From Siphonodentalium dalli (lineage: Eukaryota; Mollusca; Scaphopoda; Gadilida; Siphonodentaliidae): 64,000 bases of DNA. Made by a program: the position numbers and the translations under genes. This document shows, one piece after another, positions 23,301 to 33,960 of this stretch. Under the pieces are notes generated by a model. The model saw only the letters and a list, made by a program, of their open reading frames with translations, searched no databases and was not told the DNA's origin. The stretch is taken from positions 216,734,151 to 216,798,150 of the forward strand of contig CP136065.1 of NCBI GenBank assembly GCA_032622095.1, written 5' to 3'. Numbering within the stretch: the first letter of the stretch is position 1; each line of letters opens with the position of its first letter.

Positions 23301-24402
23301 GTGCTCAAAAGTGACAGTCTAAAATTAATTCGGGATAACCCCAAAACTTTACAAGAGGCAACAAACATATATATGCACAAAGAAGGCATAAGGAGGCAAT
23401 TTGACTTTCGAACAAGGCACGAAGTTAGGCATAAGCAGTCAATGGAAGTCAAAAATTTACATTCTAAAGACCCCTGTAGAACATGTGAAAGAAATGACCC
23501 TACAACACGCAGTTAGCTACACCAACGCAATAAACATGCTAATTTCTCAAACCGATGTCATATCCACTACCGGTCATCGATGATATTTTGGCACTTCTTG
23601 GAAAGTCGATATTCTTTACTGCTCTCGATTTGAAAAGTGGCTATTGGCAGTGCTTAGTCGCAGCAAAAGACAAGCATATGACAGGTTTTGGCTGCCACCG
23701 ATGGTTCTTTGACTTTAACGTTGTCGATTTCGGTCTCCCGAACGCACCGGGCCTGTTTGTGCAATTGATGGCATAAGTTTGTTGTGGTATGGGTGCTTAC
23801 GACATTTTGATCTACAGTCATGACCTAGTTTCCCATTCACATCCAAACCGTGTTCGTTAGACTATGGCAACACAACCTTGAACTTAAGCTAAAGAAATGT
23901 CAATTTATAAATATCTTGGCTGGCTTTATAATTGATGAAAATGGCATGCGACCCGACCCAGAAAACGTAGAAGCCATCTGATCTATGCCCCCTCTAAAGT
24001 CAGTTAAAGAAGTGCAGTTTCATAGCGTTATGTAATGACCAACGACAGTTCATTCCATCATTTTCCAATGGCACCAATATATTATTTGTCTAATAATCTA
24101 AGTAATACCCAAACACTGTGATGGACAGTAGAAAAAGAGGCATATGCCATTGACTTTGCACGTCAAAAACTAGATAATAACTTCATTACGCTATGTTCAC
24201 CATTACAACAGACTTTAAACCTTTGAAATGCATCTTGGAGTCACCAATCCAAAATAAGAAAATCAAATTATGGGTACTAGGAATAGCAGGATATAATTGC
24301 AAAATTGGGTCTATAGCTAGCCCAGATAACCTTTGTGCAGACATGTTAAGTAGAACTCAACCTAACATCCATGCCACACGTGAGAAAATGAAGTTGAAGT
24401 AG
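23301..24402 (+). pseudogene. gag, RT and RNase H remnants of gypsy copy 2
   Basis: Same fragments and same disabling stops as copy 1: gag-like 23301-23516, RT 23555-23776 (LDLKSGYWQ), RNase H end 24193-24402 (TDFKPLKCILESP). One RT difference is V to M in KDKH(V/M)TGFG. Confidence 0.76.
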
Positions 24403-24706
24403 ATATCAACAACAACAATATTGAGATTGGTAATCCAGTAATGATACAAGAAATTGAAACTCGAAATTCTTCTAAATTCACCCCAAAGATTCCGTAAGTT
24501 GCAAGGTCATCATGCCTGAACCACCCACAAAAATGGAACTTGTAGTATGCAGTAACCTTTTACTGTAATTGATATATATTACCACTTGAAATCTCTTGAC
24601 GATATGTAATGCCCATCTTAGTACAGTCACTGGTGGGTATAATTCACCACCGTTTTAACAATAACCACCAGTGATTCCATCACGTTATACTGTCATTTAC
24701 ATGAAC

Positions 24707-25040
24707 GATATATATTTTGTTTCAATTTGTTCTACCGTGAGTATGGGTCATATATGGGTAACAGACTAACTACTTTTGACGATTGGCTGCTGCACTATAT
24801 TTGAATATACCATGTCTCCAATTTAAATCGACCAAACAGATGTCGAAATTACTGACCAGGCATGAGGCTATACCATGTCACTAAACCGGAAGTATGTATC
24901 CATACCATGATAGTAACCGCCATCTATAAACGGCACTGTACAAATTTCGCTTCGAGTTGAAACATGTGTAATTTTGCAGATAAGCATGTTATATTACTGA
25001 ACTAAAGGCATTAAACAAACACAAAAGAAATTGATTAAGG
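24707..25040. other. Intron 3, no feature recognised
   Basis: Unique-looking AT-rich DNA between the gypsy pair and the next MITE. Confidence 0.4.
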
Positions 25041-25548
25041 TGCTTTCACATATCTCCGTTTTACGCATCCATTTTACGGATGTAAAGGGCATATTACGGA
25101 TGTGTAAAATGCACTTCGATTTGGTCCAGTTCTCAGTGCAAGAATTCGTGGGATGAATTGCTAGGTAGATGACTAATGCTGGCCAACGCAGTCGGGTGAG
25201 TGGTGAGTGCAAAATTTCAAATAATCAATGGGACCCGGGGTTAATTATGCAGATCTATGAAATATTGCAAGTGTTTTAACATATATTAATATTGGCACCC
25301 GTCTTCACAATTTGGAAATTGGGACAGTGAAACTTGTGTGTGGTGGGTTTATAGGTGCATGCATACATGGATGCTAGGGTATGGGCAAGGGTAGATACCA
25401 AATGTGCCTGTATTGTGCATATGATGCCATGTATGGTATATATAATGGTGCTCTGTATGGTGTATATAGTGGGACGTCCTGTATAGTACTGTAATGCACT
25501 GGTAACGCGTCCGTAAAATGGATGGAGAAACGGACATATGTGAAAGGT
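25041..25548. mobile_element. MITE with CTTTCACATATCTCCGTTTT ends
   Basis: The left end CTTTCACATATCTCCGTTTT, followed by CATCCATTTTACGGA, is mirrored at the right by TCCGTAAAATGGATG, ACGGACATATGTGAAAG. The interior holds GTATGGTATATATAATGG-type short repeats and no coding sequence. Confidence 0.6.
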
Positions 25549-25967
25549 AGAAACGCATTGCGTAAAATGCAACCGTACAATGGACATATATCAAAGCAGC
25601 ATAAGTGTAGAAAAATCCAGGGTGGACCAACTAACGATTTGATTTTGTAAAGACACATCAATGGAAAATTGTCCAATGGCTATACGCCACATGTTGTTCT
25701 TACGCAATCAAGTGCCTGATGTTTCCATCATTCCCATAACTGCAGTTCAAGGATACATTCTTGGTGTTCTTGTTTGAACAGAATATGACATGGCAACAAT
25801 GTGCAATGTGGGAGAAAAACTTACAGGGTTGAAATTAACAATATTGCTGGTGTGTCCCAGTAAAGGTGATACTGTCGGAAGCTATGGATAATTCGCACAT
25901 GTGTTTGTAGTTTACATGTATAGTTTTGAGTTTTGAAAGTTCTCAATTATTTTAGCAGTGATTGTCA
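25549..25967. other. Intron 3, no feature recognised
   Basis: No domain or repeat recognised. Confidence 0.4.
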
Positions 25968-26544
25968 TTTAAAGGGATACTGTACTCAAATGTTGTTGTT
26001 GGTTTCTATATTATCTGAGTCGTAGAACCAGGTAACCAGATTTCCGTTATTAGAAAGTCTGTTGAGTACGAAAGTAATGTTATGGATGGCAGATTAGCCG
26101 GAATACGAAAATACAAATTGTCGTTGTCGAGTAATTTTTGTACAGTTTTCAAGCAAATGTATCAAATAAATGATATATTATATGTATGCTAGTCCCATAT
26201 ACTCATTTAAGGTATTGTATAGTCACCAATCTGTGAGTGGCTTCAGTTTCGCCCCGTATCAATATAATTGTTTACACGATCATGTGTGCCACCGTTGCCC
26301 AATCAACTATCCGTGAATTAATTTGATAACGTCTTGTACACGGAAATTCGTAATTTATTTCATGGCTCCAGTCATAAATTAAATTTATATCAAATTATTA
26401 ACTTTGATTTTAAGATAATCTATTAACCTGATCATTTACAGAATACATCTTCGACTTAAATGACTTAATTTTCTATGTAATATCGATATTATATCACTGC
26501 CATTACCAGGAATTTATTGAAAATTGCGTACAGTACCCCTTTGA
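25968..26544. mobile_element. MITE with TTAAAGGGATACTGTAC ends
   Basis: AAAGGGATACTGTAC at the left and GTACAGTACCCCTTT at the right form the terminal inverted repeat. The ends match the foldback at 1527-1881. The interior is 550 bp of AT-rich non-coding sequence. Confidence 0.65.
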
Positions 26545-26717
26545 TGGGTATATACTTTTAGTGTATACCTAATATCACATCGACAAACCCGAAACGGAGC
26601 TTTAATTTGTAATCTATTAGATTTGTCGACATGGTACTATGATTTGTTTATTGAATTAAATCCCTGTATAGATATACGACCATTGAGTGATCAATGCTGC
26701 CTTCCAAATAAACTTAC

Positions 26718-26974
26718 ATTTGCTTCTGGACAATTGTTCAAATCCATAGGTCGAATCACCGAAAATTTTCTTACGGTCGTCTTGTTACCATCCCCTTCTG
26801 GTTTCCCGTAGTCGATGAATGTCTCACATTGGTACTCCACGGAACCTGTCATTAAAGTTTCTCCAAAAATGTATCGGAATTCGAAAGATGAGGGCAGAGA
26901 ATGCGGTAACTCAACTCTGAATGGATATATGTGTTCTACGTTGTCCGGATAATCACATATCGATCCAGCCTTAT
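26718..26974 (-). CDS. Alpha-arrestin exon 3: arrestin N domain core
   Basis: The acceptor is ACATTCCAG|AT and the donor AAT|GTAAGT. It is 257 nt, entering in phase 1 and leaving in phase 0. With the preceding G it encodes DKAGSICDYPDNVEHIYPF, then VELPHSLPSSFEF, ETLMTGSVEYQCETFIDYGK and FSVIRPMDLNNCPEAN. The YPF...LP..LPSSFE, the G-x-(I/V)-x-Y-x-(V/C) strand and the final DLN are the standard landmarks of the arrestin N domain. A second AG at 26992 would not match the phase of exon 2. Confidence 0.88.
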
Positions 26975-29474
26975 CTGGAATGTAGAAGTAACTGCACATG
27001 GAGCATTGTATGCTAAGATGAATTCAATGATTTGGTCAAGGTACATTTAGCACTCTAATTCGCGTTGGTTAAAATGTTAAAATTTATATTTGCATATAGC
27101 ACCAAGCGAACGTTTAGTTCCTTTACTTTTGTGTTGGGTAAAACATATGCTACCAAATTTAAATGGTGGGAATAATTATCGCCTAAATTTTACTAAACTA
27201 GCTGTGGTCGAATGAGTAAATGATCAGTGCCCCTTCCAGTCATTTAAATTAATTATTACACAATTGGGGTAAACATAACATGTTGCACGACACTCTCCGA
27301 ATAAAGTTACACCTGTCTTTTAAGTTTAAAATAAATAGAGATTATCACTACAGTGAAGTGATCTGAGTCTCCATATCACGCCGATTTGAGAAGGTGAGAT
27401 CACGGATCAGACGAGCTGCCGCAGGCTGTGAGTCTGATCCGTTATCCCACCTTCTCAACGATACGTGATGTGGAGACTCAGATCACTTCACTGTAGTAAT
27501 AATATGTTTATTATATGACCAATTGAACTTAATTATTACAACCAACCTCTGAACTTTTATTGCGAAAAAGGTGATAAGTTGAATTCAAATTTAATGAACG
27601 AATCGCAACAATTTAATCAACAACATTTTCAAGAAGAAATTTTTCAATTGAAAACATTTCCGGAGCCTCGTTCTGATACAGACACGCATGATATGGAATC
27701 GGATCACGATACTATCATGATCCGATTTATCGGAAATCTATCACCAAACAATGGGGGTATTTAGTGAAAATAATGACAGTCATATAATAAATATCTTTAT
27801 CGCTAATTATTAGTTAGTGCCTCTTCAAGTCATCTGAGGTTAATGGCATGAATCTATCCCACAACATTCCTTGTGTAAAAATTACGTCTGCACACATGCA
27901 AATATTCCCACATATCTTGTGAGCTGATAAACGCTATTCAGTGATCACCTATGTTAAAATATTTAGTCACCCTTTAATGCATCTGATTTCAAAGGCACAT
28001 ATCCCATTATGTTGATCCATGTGTGCATGTTGTCTAATATGTTAAGGAAAACGCTCTTTATTGCTATGTTATGATAATATATTTTTTAAGTTGCCATTTA
28101 ATGTAAACGGCACCTATCCAATATTGTTCCAGTGTTAATTCGGCATTTCATACCAATATATAGCAACACGGGTCAAATCATTTTGTGCAATTGTTTATTA
28201 GTGATATGCTAAGTAGTCAGGGCTACCTATCCCGTGATACTCATCTTGTCAATAGACCCCTGTGAACCACTTTTCAATGACCAGATACCAACCTTGTTGG
28301 TTATATAATTATGTAGTTCAATTAATTATTAGTGACCTTTTAAGAGATCTGACGTCAACAATCCCATGTCACTCCTCGTCTTGTCGTTTATGCACAGCCG
28401 GACAGTCAACGGGTGAACAAACAAAACACAATTTTTTAAAGTTTTATTATTCTGGTTTAAAAAAAAACACCAAATAATTACCAAACGTCTTTCACCTCAA
28501 TGTCTAATTTCACAACATTGAATGAACGGGGAATAACATATAACATATTTCCAGCAGCTAGTCCAGAGAAAACAAACCTGTTTGTGATACAAATGTTGTC
28601 AATATATTGTTGTGTAATGAATCTGTATACTTCGAATCATTCAGTTCTATCAAGCCTATTCTTTCAGCTTGCTGATAACGAAATCGTCAGCCATTTTACT
28701 TTGATTAACAACACTACGTTGTCATGTCGTGATTAACCATTGACCTGAATGGTATCACGTGACTTTTACTATAAAATAACAGGCGAAAGATTTTTACTGC
28801 ACATATGATTTCAGATTAATCCAATGCATGGTATATGATCACTGTATATTGGGTATTTATTAAAAAGTTCATTTTAATAAAAATATTTTACTAACTGCCA
28901 ACACCTGATATGGTGATGGGCTAAAATCTTACCCAACGGAATTTAGAGTGCATGATTCAGTTGATCAAGAAACCCAAGATTCCCACGTAGGTATCGATGC
29001 CTTTAATGTCGGCTATTATTTACCATCTATAGATACTTAATTGCGGATATTATTTACCATCTATAGATACTTAATTGTGAACCGCATACGCCCATCGAGT
29101 CCACCATTACGATACATAAACCGCAATACTGACCTGACCACCATTACGAAATATAAACCGCAATACTGATCTGACGGGCACAACATAATGATTATATTGA
29201 CGAAATAAGGGTGAAATTAAACGCAAAATAAAATACATTAAAAAATAGAATTCTTTTAATGAGCTTTTTTTTTCGAAGAAATTTAAATTGACGAATTACC
29301 GGAGATATTCAGAACTTATTTCTGTTTTTTCAAAGAGCGTTTTTTTTATCGAAGAAGTTATTTTAAAGAAGCTCTGGTATTTTGCAAACGGATGCTTTTA
29401 AGATTTTTTTCCCCTATATTTGTCATTTGAATGTTATTGTTACTTTTTAATAATAATTTTGCTTAAATCACAAC
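26975..29474. other. Intron 2 with diverged repeats
   Basis: Phrases such as AGTGCC(C/T)CTTC(C/A)AGTCAT and TTAATG-TAATCCCAT recur loosely from 27225 to 28380. Two direct duplications, ATTTACCATCTATAGATACT (twice) and ACCATTACGA...AAACCGCAATACTGA (twice), lie at 29015-29175. No coding evidence. Confidence 0.45.
27346..27499. repeat. 154-bp palindrome in arrestin intron 2
   Basis: CACTACAGTGAAGTGATCTG with the complement at the right. The inner arms GAGAAGGTGAGATCACGGAT/ATCCGTTATCCCACCTTCTC carry small differences. The loop is near GCCGCAGGC. Confidence 0.75.
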
Positions 29475-29572
29475 AAATCCGTGTTTAACAAGAATCGAAC
29501 CAGCTTTGTCGCTCGAGTCTTGTGGTGGTCTAATGCGCCATGTACCATACCGACCTAGCCACCAGGGCCCTC
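29475..29572 (-). mobile_element. tRNA-derived SINE head
   Basis: On the minus strand GGGCCCTGGTGGCTAGGTCG resembles a tRNA 5' end with an A box (TGGCTAGGTCGG), and GGTTCGATTCT at 29501-29491 is a good B box. The A to B spacing is about 60 bp, somewhat longer than in a normal tRNA, and the acceptor arm does not pair. It is therefore a SINE head or tRNA pseudogene. It lies 45 bp past the exon 2 donor, in the gene's orientation. Confidence 0.55.
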
Positions 29573-29617
29573 TTCACCACAGTGAAGACCCTTCATCTGT
29601 GCGTCACCTCTACTTAC

Positions 29618-29734
29618 CTCCCCATAGTGTTAAATCCTCTGTGAAGATATTCTGGAGTCCATTGCCAGTATCACTACGACGGCTAGCTTTTTTATTTCTG
29701 CATATCGCTAACCCCGTAATGCGAAACAGTATCA
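29618..29734 (-). CDS. Alpha-arrestin exon 2: arrestin N domain strands
   Basis: 117 nt between a strong acceptor (CTCCTGTTTTTTTCAG) and donor GGGGAG|GTAAGT, entering and leaving in phase 1. It encodes VILFRITGLAICRNKKASRR, then SDTGNGLQNIFTEDLTLWG. In arrestins this segment is the 'x-x-(I/V)-x-G-x-A' strand followed by a basic, polar loop and an acidic-hydrophobic strand ending in G. No stop occurs in the required frame, and it fills exactly the gap between exon 1 and exon 3. It was found by phase and splice-site search, so similarity alone is modest. Confidence 0.8.
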
Positions 29735-30039
29735 CTGAAAAAAACAGGAGTTACCTTGTGATATTAAATATATGCACAGTTATTATACAATCAAAAATTA
29801 CCTGCCTTGTGATATTAATCTCCACCTCAGTTAATATAACATCATGATTTATCATATGGTATTAAAGTTAATATGGAGGAATAAAGATATATATAATTAA
29901 TATATTACAGAGTGAGTGGAATTTATGATTAACAATTATATTGGTGTTTAAATGTAAGGTGCAGTGCGCATGCGATCTGAGACATCAATCAATATTAATA
30001 AATACTACTTAATTGATTTAAATGGCAATAGCTGTTATA
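29735..30039. other. Intron 1, no feature recognised
   Basis: AT-rich, no supported feature. Confidence 0.4.
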
Positions 30040-30505
30040 TTAAAGGTACTCGATCCGATCAGACGGTCCCCATATCATCAAGTTACAACAACAACAACAT
30101 TTCTTCAAAATATGCTTTAGTTATCAGAATCGATTAATTACAACAAAATAATGCTAACCACTATCAACTAAGGTATAACTTTTCACAAAACGTGTTATTT
30201 ATCAACATATTGTTCAACGAAAAATGACCGTATTATCACTTGATTATCACGAAATTTGGCCGCATTGCCACTTGATTTTAGAGTTATCCATCTTCATCCG
30301 CAATTTGGTCGGTTTAGAATATTTTCCAGGCGGAAAAAGTACATATCTCGAGAAACAACAGATTTTAAAAAATCTATATCTGATCACTCTGAGCTTTGAT
30401 GAGTGGGTTCCTCGACTCGAATCAAATACTTTTTATTTCCGAAGCCAAAGAAATAGTAATTTAGGGGTGTTTAATCGGATAAATTCGGGATAATGCATCT
30501 TTAGA
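30040..30505. mobile_element. MITE of the GGTACTCAATCCGA family, copy 3
   Basis: Starts TTAAAGGTACTCGATCCGAT and contains the inverse of the blocks in 3165-3600, including TTTAGAGTTATCCATCTTCA, TCTGATCACTCTGAGC and GGGTTCCTCGACTCGAATCA. The right end is degraded. Confidence 0.62.
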
Positions 30506-30659
30506 TGATAACGCATGGTGGTGAAAATAACATATAAACAGTGATGTTGTTGAGCCTCAGGGAATTTTAAATAGTGGCATGACCTGTTTAATGAAGCTGG
30601 CAAGGTTTCTTGTTTTCGAACTGGAATTCGTTAAAAGTTCACTAAGTTTAATCGGCACG

Positions 30660-30960
30660 AACATATTGTGTAGCAATTTGGTGCCCCCTCTCCTTCCATG
30701 CACCGCTGACTTGAACGGCGCCATTTTAGACATCTTTAAACATTACCATTAGATTCCTCATATCATGGAGATGATTATGTATAAGTTTGGTGGAAATCGG
30801 CTACAAAAATTGTGCTGCAACTCCCCCTATTCTTCCCCTGACAACAACACTTTAGAAAATTCTAACCATTATCTTCCTCGTAACAGTTACCGTTGTTACC
30901 CTTTGGTGCTATCTAGATGGTCCCCCGATAATATCAGACAGACAGACAAAAGTTGAAAGC
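30660..30960 (-). mobile_element. Inverted fragment of the Helitron-like element
   Basis: Read on the minus strand it repeats the 5' region of the 15436-18434 element: GTCTGTCTG, GGGGGACCATCTAGATAGCA, AGAAAATGG-like AATTTTCTAAAGTG, and one GCCGATTTCCACCAAACTTA unit. It ends before a second full unit. Confidence 0.6.
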
Positions 30961-31104
30961 CATTGCTTTTAGTGAGAATACAATGGGTATGTGATAAAAG
31001 TACGATGTCGTCTGCGTATATCAACAGAAAGAGTTTTATAAATAGCTCATTTTCAAAATCTGACAAAAGTACATCACAATGAGCTAGTTTCAGATAACAT
31101 TTAT

Positions 31105-31880
31105 ATCATTCACGTAAAGAGCGTATATAGCAGAGGTGACAAATTGTCGTCCTGTTTTAGGCCGTTGTTTGATTCTTCATTTTCCATGGCTACACAAAGC
31201 TTCAGGTTCTTATACATTGCTTTGACAATTTCAAGAATTTTGCCATCGATTTTGTAACAGGAGGTTTTGCCACGAAGCTGCCAGTCAGACAATGAAATGC
31301 TTTAATAAAGTACAAAATAAATGTTTTCTGTATACCTTTAGAAGATTCATAATTGAGTATAAAGAAACGATGTCATCCATTGTTGACTATCCTTTACGGA
31401 ACCCTGCTAGGCATTCTGACTGGATATTCGCGTCCAGAAAAAGACTACAAGACATGTGCTTATGGTACTGGCAAATAGTTTGGATATAAAGACAACTAAG
31501 CATTGTAATTTTTCTGTAAGTGTTCGAGTCTAATTTATCTCCTTTGTGTTTGTAAATCTGGTGGATTATCCCCGTGGTCCAATCAAGTGGTTCCACATTG
31601 ATTATAATGATGTTGGATAATTCAGTATGTGTGTTTCAAACAGGTTTGTTGACTTCTTTATGTAGCCATTTCTGATGTTATCATTTCAAGGCGATTAGCC
31701 GAGCTTCAAAGCACTAATGGCTTCACGCACTTCCTCAACGCGAAAGGGTATCGAGAATATAGAGTTCTCGATCCAGATCAGGGGTTCTATGTCCGCGATA
31801 CAGTGGCTTGCCATATCACTTGATTCTGTGATATTAATTATTTTTTCATAATTTTCGAAGTATTCGCGAAATTCGCAAAC
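31105..31880 (-). pseudogene. LINE reverse transcriptase remnant in arrestin intron 1
   Basis: Minus-strand pieces in order: FRVEEVREAISALK (about 31750), then [20 protein letters not shown] then [10 protein letters not shown], then KIDGKILEIVKAMYKNLKLC and GLKQDDNLSPLLYTLF. These match the RT fingers (x-x-W...I-x-x-I-x-K-x-G, N-Y-R-x-I-x-x-L-S) and the G-x-(R/K)-Q-G-x-x-x-S-P-x-L-(F/Y) motif of non-LTR retrotransposons. Frames shift between pieces and the catalytic (F/Y)ADD block is not seen. Confidence 0.7.
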
Positions 31881-32189
31881 GTCTGGTCAAGGGTTTTACT
31901 GCGATTTGAATCTAAATCTTGTGATGTCTGGAATTATGATGTTAGATACCAGTTTGGATCAGAAATCGAAATAGACAGATTCAGCCACGCATATATGTAA
32001 CTTACAACGCGTGTTACTATGTCACTGTGGTATTGCTATGGTGTGTGCACGTAGCAGGAACAGTCAGATGATTTTACGGTGCCAAACCTACACGTATATA
32101 GATATCGACCAACGTCTAGCGAAACTTGTAAATACTAGTGGGTGGCGACAGTTAGCAACACAATGCGACCACATAAATGTTTAAAGAAT

Positions 32190-32330
32190 TGCTGACGGAC
32201 GGACGGACGAACGGACAGACGGTCGAACGGACGGACGGACGACGATGAACGGGGAGTGATGACTATCGATCCACCGGAGACTTTGTCTCAGGTGGTCTAA
32301 ACACAAATAGAATCCGAGCTTGGGGCATCC
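32190..32330. repeat. GGAC microsatellite with hairpin tail
   Basis: GACGGACGGACGAACGG repeats, then GATCCACCGGAGACTTTGTC followed by its partner TCAGGTGGTCTAAAC. The tail structure resembles the one at 13319-13420. It is in arrestin intron 1. Confidence 0.55.
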
Positions 32331-32533
32331 TCCGAGCTTGGAGCATCCCGTACTGTGAAATAGATCATTAAGGAACATGCATTAACAAAGAAATATATTC
32401 CCACCATTGTTTGTTCAATGTTATAAAGTTCCCTGTCAGAACGGGTCAGAACATCAACAATTTCAAGTTCGCAGGTTTTGAATGGGGCGTAGCCAGAGTA
32501 GAGTCTTGTGACACGGTCTTGATCGCATCTTAC

Positions 32534-32651
32534 CTTTCAATTTCTTTTGAAATATGGTGATGACGACTCGACCAGATACGACATCTCCCGGAGCATACTG
32601 TCCGTTCGGTGAATCTAGCTGTATGTCAACAAATGGACTATATGATGGCAT
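32534..32651 (-). CDS. Alpha-arrestin exon 1 (first coding exon as proposed)
   Basis: 118 nt from ATG at 32651 to donor AAATTGAAAG|GTAAGA, leaving in phase 1. It encodes MPSYSPFVDIQLDSPNGQY, then APGDVVSGRVVITIFQKKLK. The F-x-I-x-L-(D)...Y-x-P-G-(D/E)-x-V-x-G-x-V strand pair is the canonical start of an arrestin N domain, and six residues before the F is a usual distance. The ATG has A at -3. The start lies in the last unit of a 45-bp tandem array whose frame continues open upstream to 33506. The real start could therefore be further upstream, or the exon could begin at an acceptor such as GACATACAG|CTAGAT. Confidence 0.78.
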
Positions 32652-33510
32652 TCTTATGGTTATACCTGTAAGAACAAATGGACTATATGATGGCATTCTT
32701 ATGGCTATACCTGTAAGAACAAATGGACTATATGATGGCATTCGTATGGCTATACCTGTAAGAACAAATGGACTATATGATGGCATTCTTATGGCTATAC
32801 CTGTAAGAACAAATGGACTATATGATGGCATTCTTATGGTTATACCGGTAAGAACAAATGGACTATATGATGGCATTCTTATGGTTATACCTGTAAGAAC
32901 AAATGGACTATATGATGGCATTCTTATGGTTGTACCTGTAAGAACAAATGGACTATATGATGGCATTCTTATGGTTATAACTGTAAGAACAAATGAACTA
33001 TATGATGGCTTTCTTATGGTTATACCAGTAAGAACAAATTGACTATATGATGGCATTCTTATGGTTGTACCTGTAAGAACAAATGGACTATATGATGGCT
33101 TTCTTATGGTTATACCTGTAAGAACAAATGGACTATATGATGGCATTCGTATGGTTGTACCTGTAAGAACAAATGGACTATATGATGGCATTCTTATGGT
33201 TGTACCTGTAAGAACAAATGGACTATATGATGGCATTCGTATGGTTGTACCTGTAAGAACAAATGGACTATATGATGGCATTCTTATGGTTGTACCTGTA
33301 AGAACAAATGGACTATATGATGGCATTCTTATGGTTATAACTGTAAGAACAAATGAACTATATGATGGCTTTCTTATGGTTATACCGGTAAGAACAAATG
33401 GACTATATGATGGCATTCTTATGGTTACAACTGTAAGAACAAATGGACTATATGATGACATTCTTATGGTTATACATGTAAGAACAAATGGACTGTATGA
33501 TGGCATTCTT
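32631..33510. repeat. 45-bp coding-frame minisatellite at the arrestin start codon
   Basis: About 19.6 head-to-tail units starting AAATGGACTATATGATGGCA on the plus strand. The period is exactly 45 bp at every step, so no indel has broken the phase. On the minus strand each unit reads MPSYSPFVLTGITIR without a stop and runs into arrestin exon 1. On the plus strand NGLYDGILMVIPVRT is also open except for one TGA (in AAATTGACTAT, about 33040). Each unit on the minus strand also holds TTTGTTCTTACAG, a plausible splice acceptor, 14 nt before its ATG. Two blocks 360 bp apart share the rare variants GAACTA and GGCTTTC, showing block duplication of eight units. Confidence 0.9.
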
Positions 33511-33910
33511 TATCGCTTGAGATGGTCGGTGCTGTTAGCTTCTACAGTGAATGCATTGCAATATTGGGGCCAATTGATACAAAATGCCAATTAAACCTGA
33601 TTTTAAAACTAGAATAATTAACTCAGTAAGGGTGTCAAGTCATAAAACCACAGTTATACAATAAATAATTGAGACATTATCCAATGTTGGCATGATCAGC
33701 ACAATCAACGCATGGTTTCAATCTAAACATCTGTTAAAATGGAAATTTGTGAGTGGCAGGAAATATTGGGCCTTCAATTAAGTTAAACATTTACATTTTG
33801 CCACCCGCTTGCTTGTTCTATTAATTTAATGTGAAAATAAATTAATAACTCCAATGCATGATGGTGTCTAGATGAACAAATATATCACAAACTGACCGCA
33901 CGTCTCATTT
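33511..33910. other. Putative upstream region of the arrestin gene
   Basis: 400 bp of AT-rich DNA between the minisatellite and the P-like remnant. It would hold the promoter or a 5' UTR exon if the gene starts nearby. No clear TATA or initiator can be singled out. Confidence 0.35.
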
Positions 33911-33960
33911 ATGCTAGAATATACTGGCGGGTTGGGTGTATTCATAGACATCATTTTGTT

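Larger units (their letters stand above)
21901..24706 (+). mobile_element. Dead Ty3/gypsy-type retrotransposon, tandem copy 2
   Basis: Begins AACTTATTTCTATATATGAT exactly after the end of copy 1 and ends at ...CATTTACATGAAC, the same boundary as copy 1. It is very similar throughout, with scattered single-base differences. It lacks about 477 bp that copy 1 has at roughly 19976-20452, with TCAA/ACAA microhomology at the break. The RT fragment is at 23555-23776, the RNase H fragment at 24193-24402 and the gag fragment at 23301-23516. Confidence 0.78.
7231..32651 (-). other. Alpha-arrestin (ARRDC family) gene, six coding exons
   Basis: The six exons listed separately have GT donors and AG acceptors, and their phases agree at every junction (1, 1, 0, 0, 0). 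Total coding length is 1311 nt, or 436 residues plus stop, close to vertebrate ARRDC1 in size. Domain order: arrestin N (about 1-160), arrestin C (about 165-316), then a proline-rich tail with PPSY at 354-357, PSAP at 387-390, PSAP at 410-413 and PPSY at 418-421. Known family: PPxY binds WW domains of NEDD4-type ubiquitin ligases, and PSAP binds TSG101 of ESCRT-I. Alpha-arrestins act as membrane-protein trafficking adaptors, and ARRDC1 drives budding of small vesicles at the plasma membrane. Assignment to an ARRDC1-like function rests on tail motifs only. The introns are 2.8, 2.6, 11.7, 5.7 and 1.3 kb, filled mainly with transposons. No 5' UTR exon was identified. Confidence 0.85.

Noticed and set aside
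25349-25676. Three overlapping minus-strand frames of 90-103 codons
   Set aside because: They coincide with short TATGGTATATA-type repeats inside a MITE; overlapping frames indicate low complexity.
26975-26995. Alternative acceptor TGTGCAG for arrestin exon 3
   Set aside because: Its phase (2) does not fit the phase-1 donor of exon 2, whereas the CCAG at 26975 does.
32554-33594. Plus-strand open frames NGLYDGILMVIPVRT repeated
   Set aside because: They are the complement of the arrestin-frame minisatellite. Open reading on both strands follows from the 45-bp unit, and no domain or start context supports the plus-strand version.
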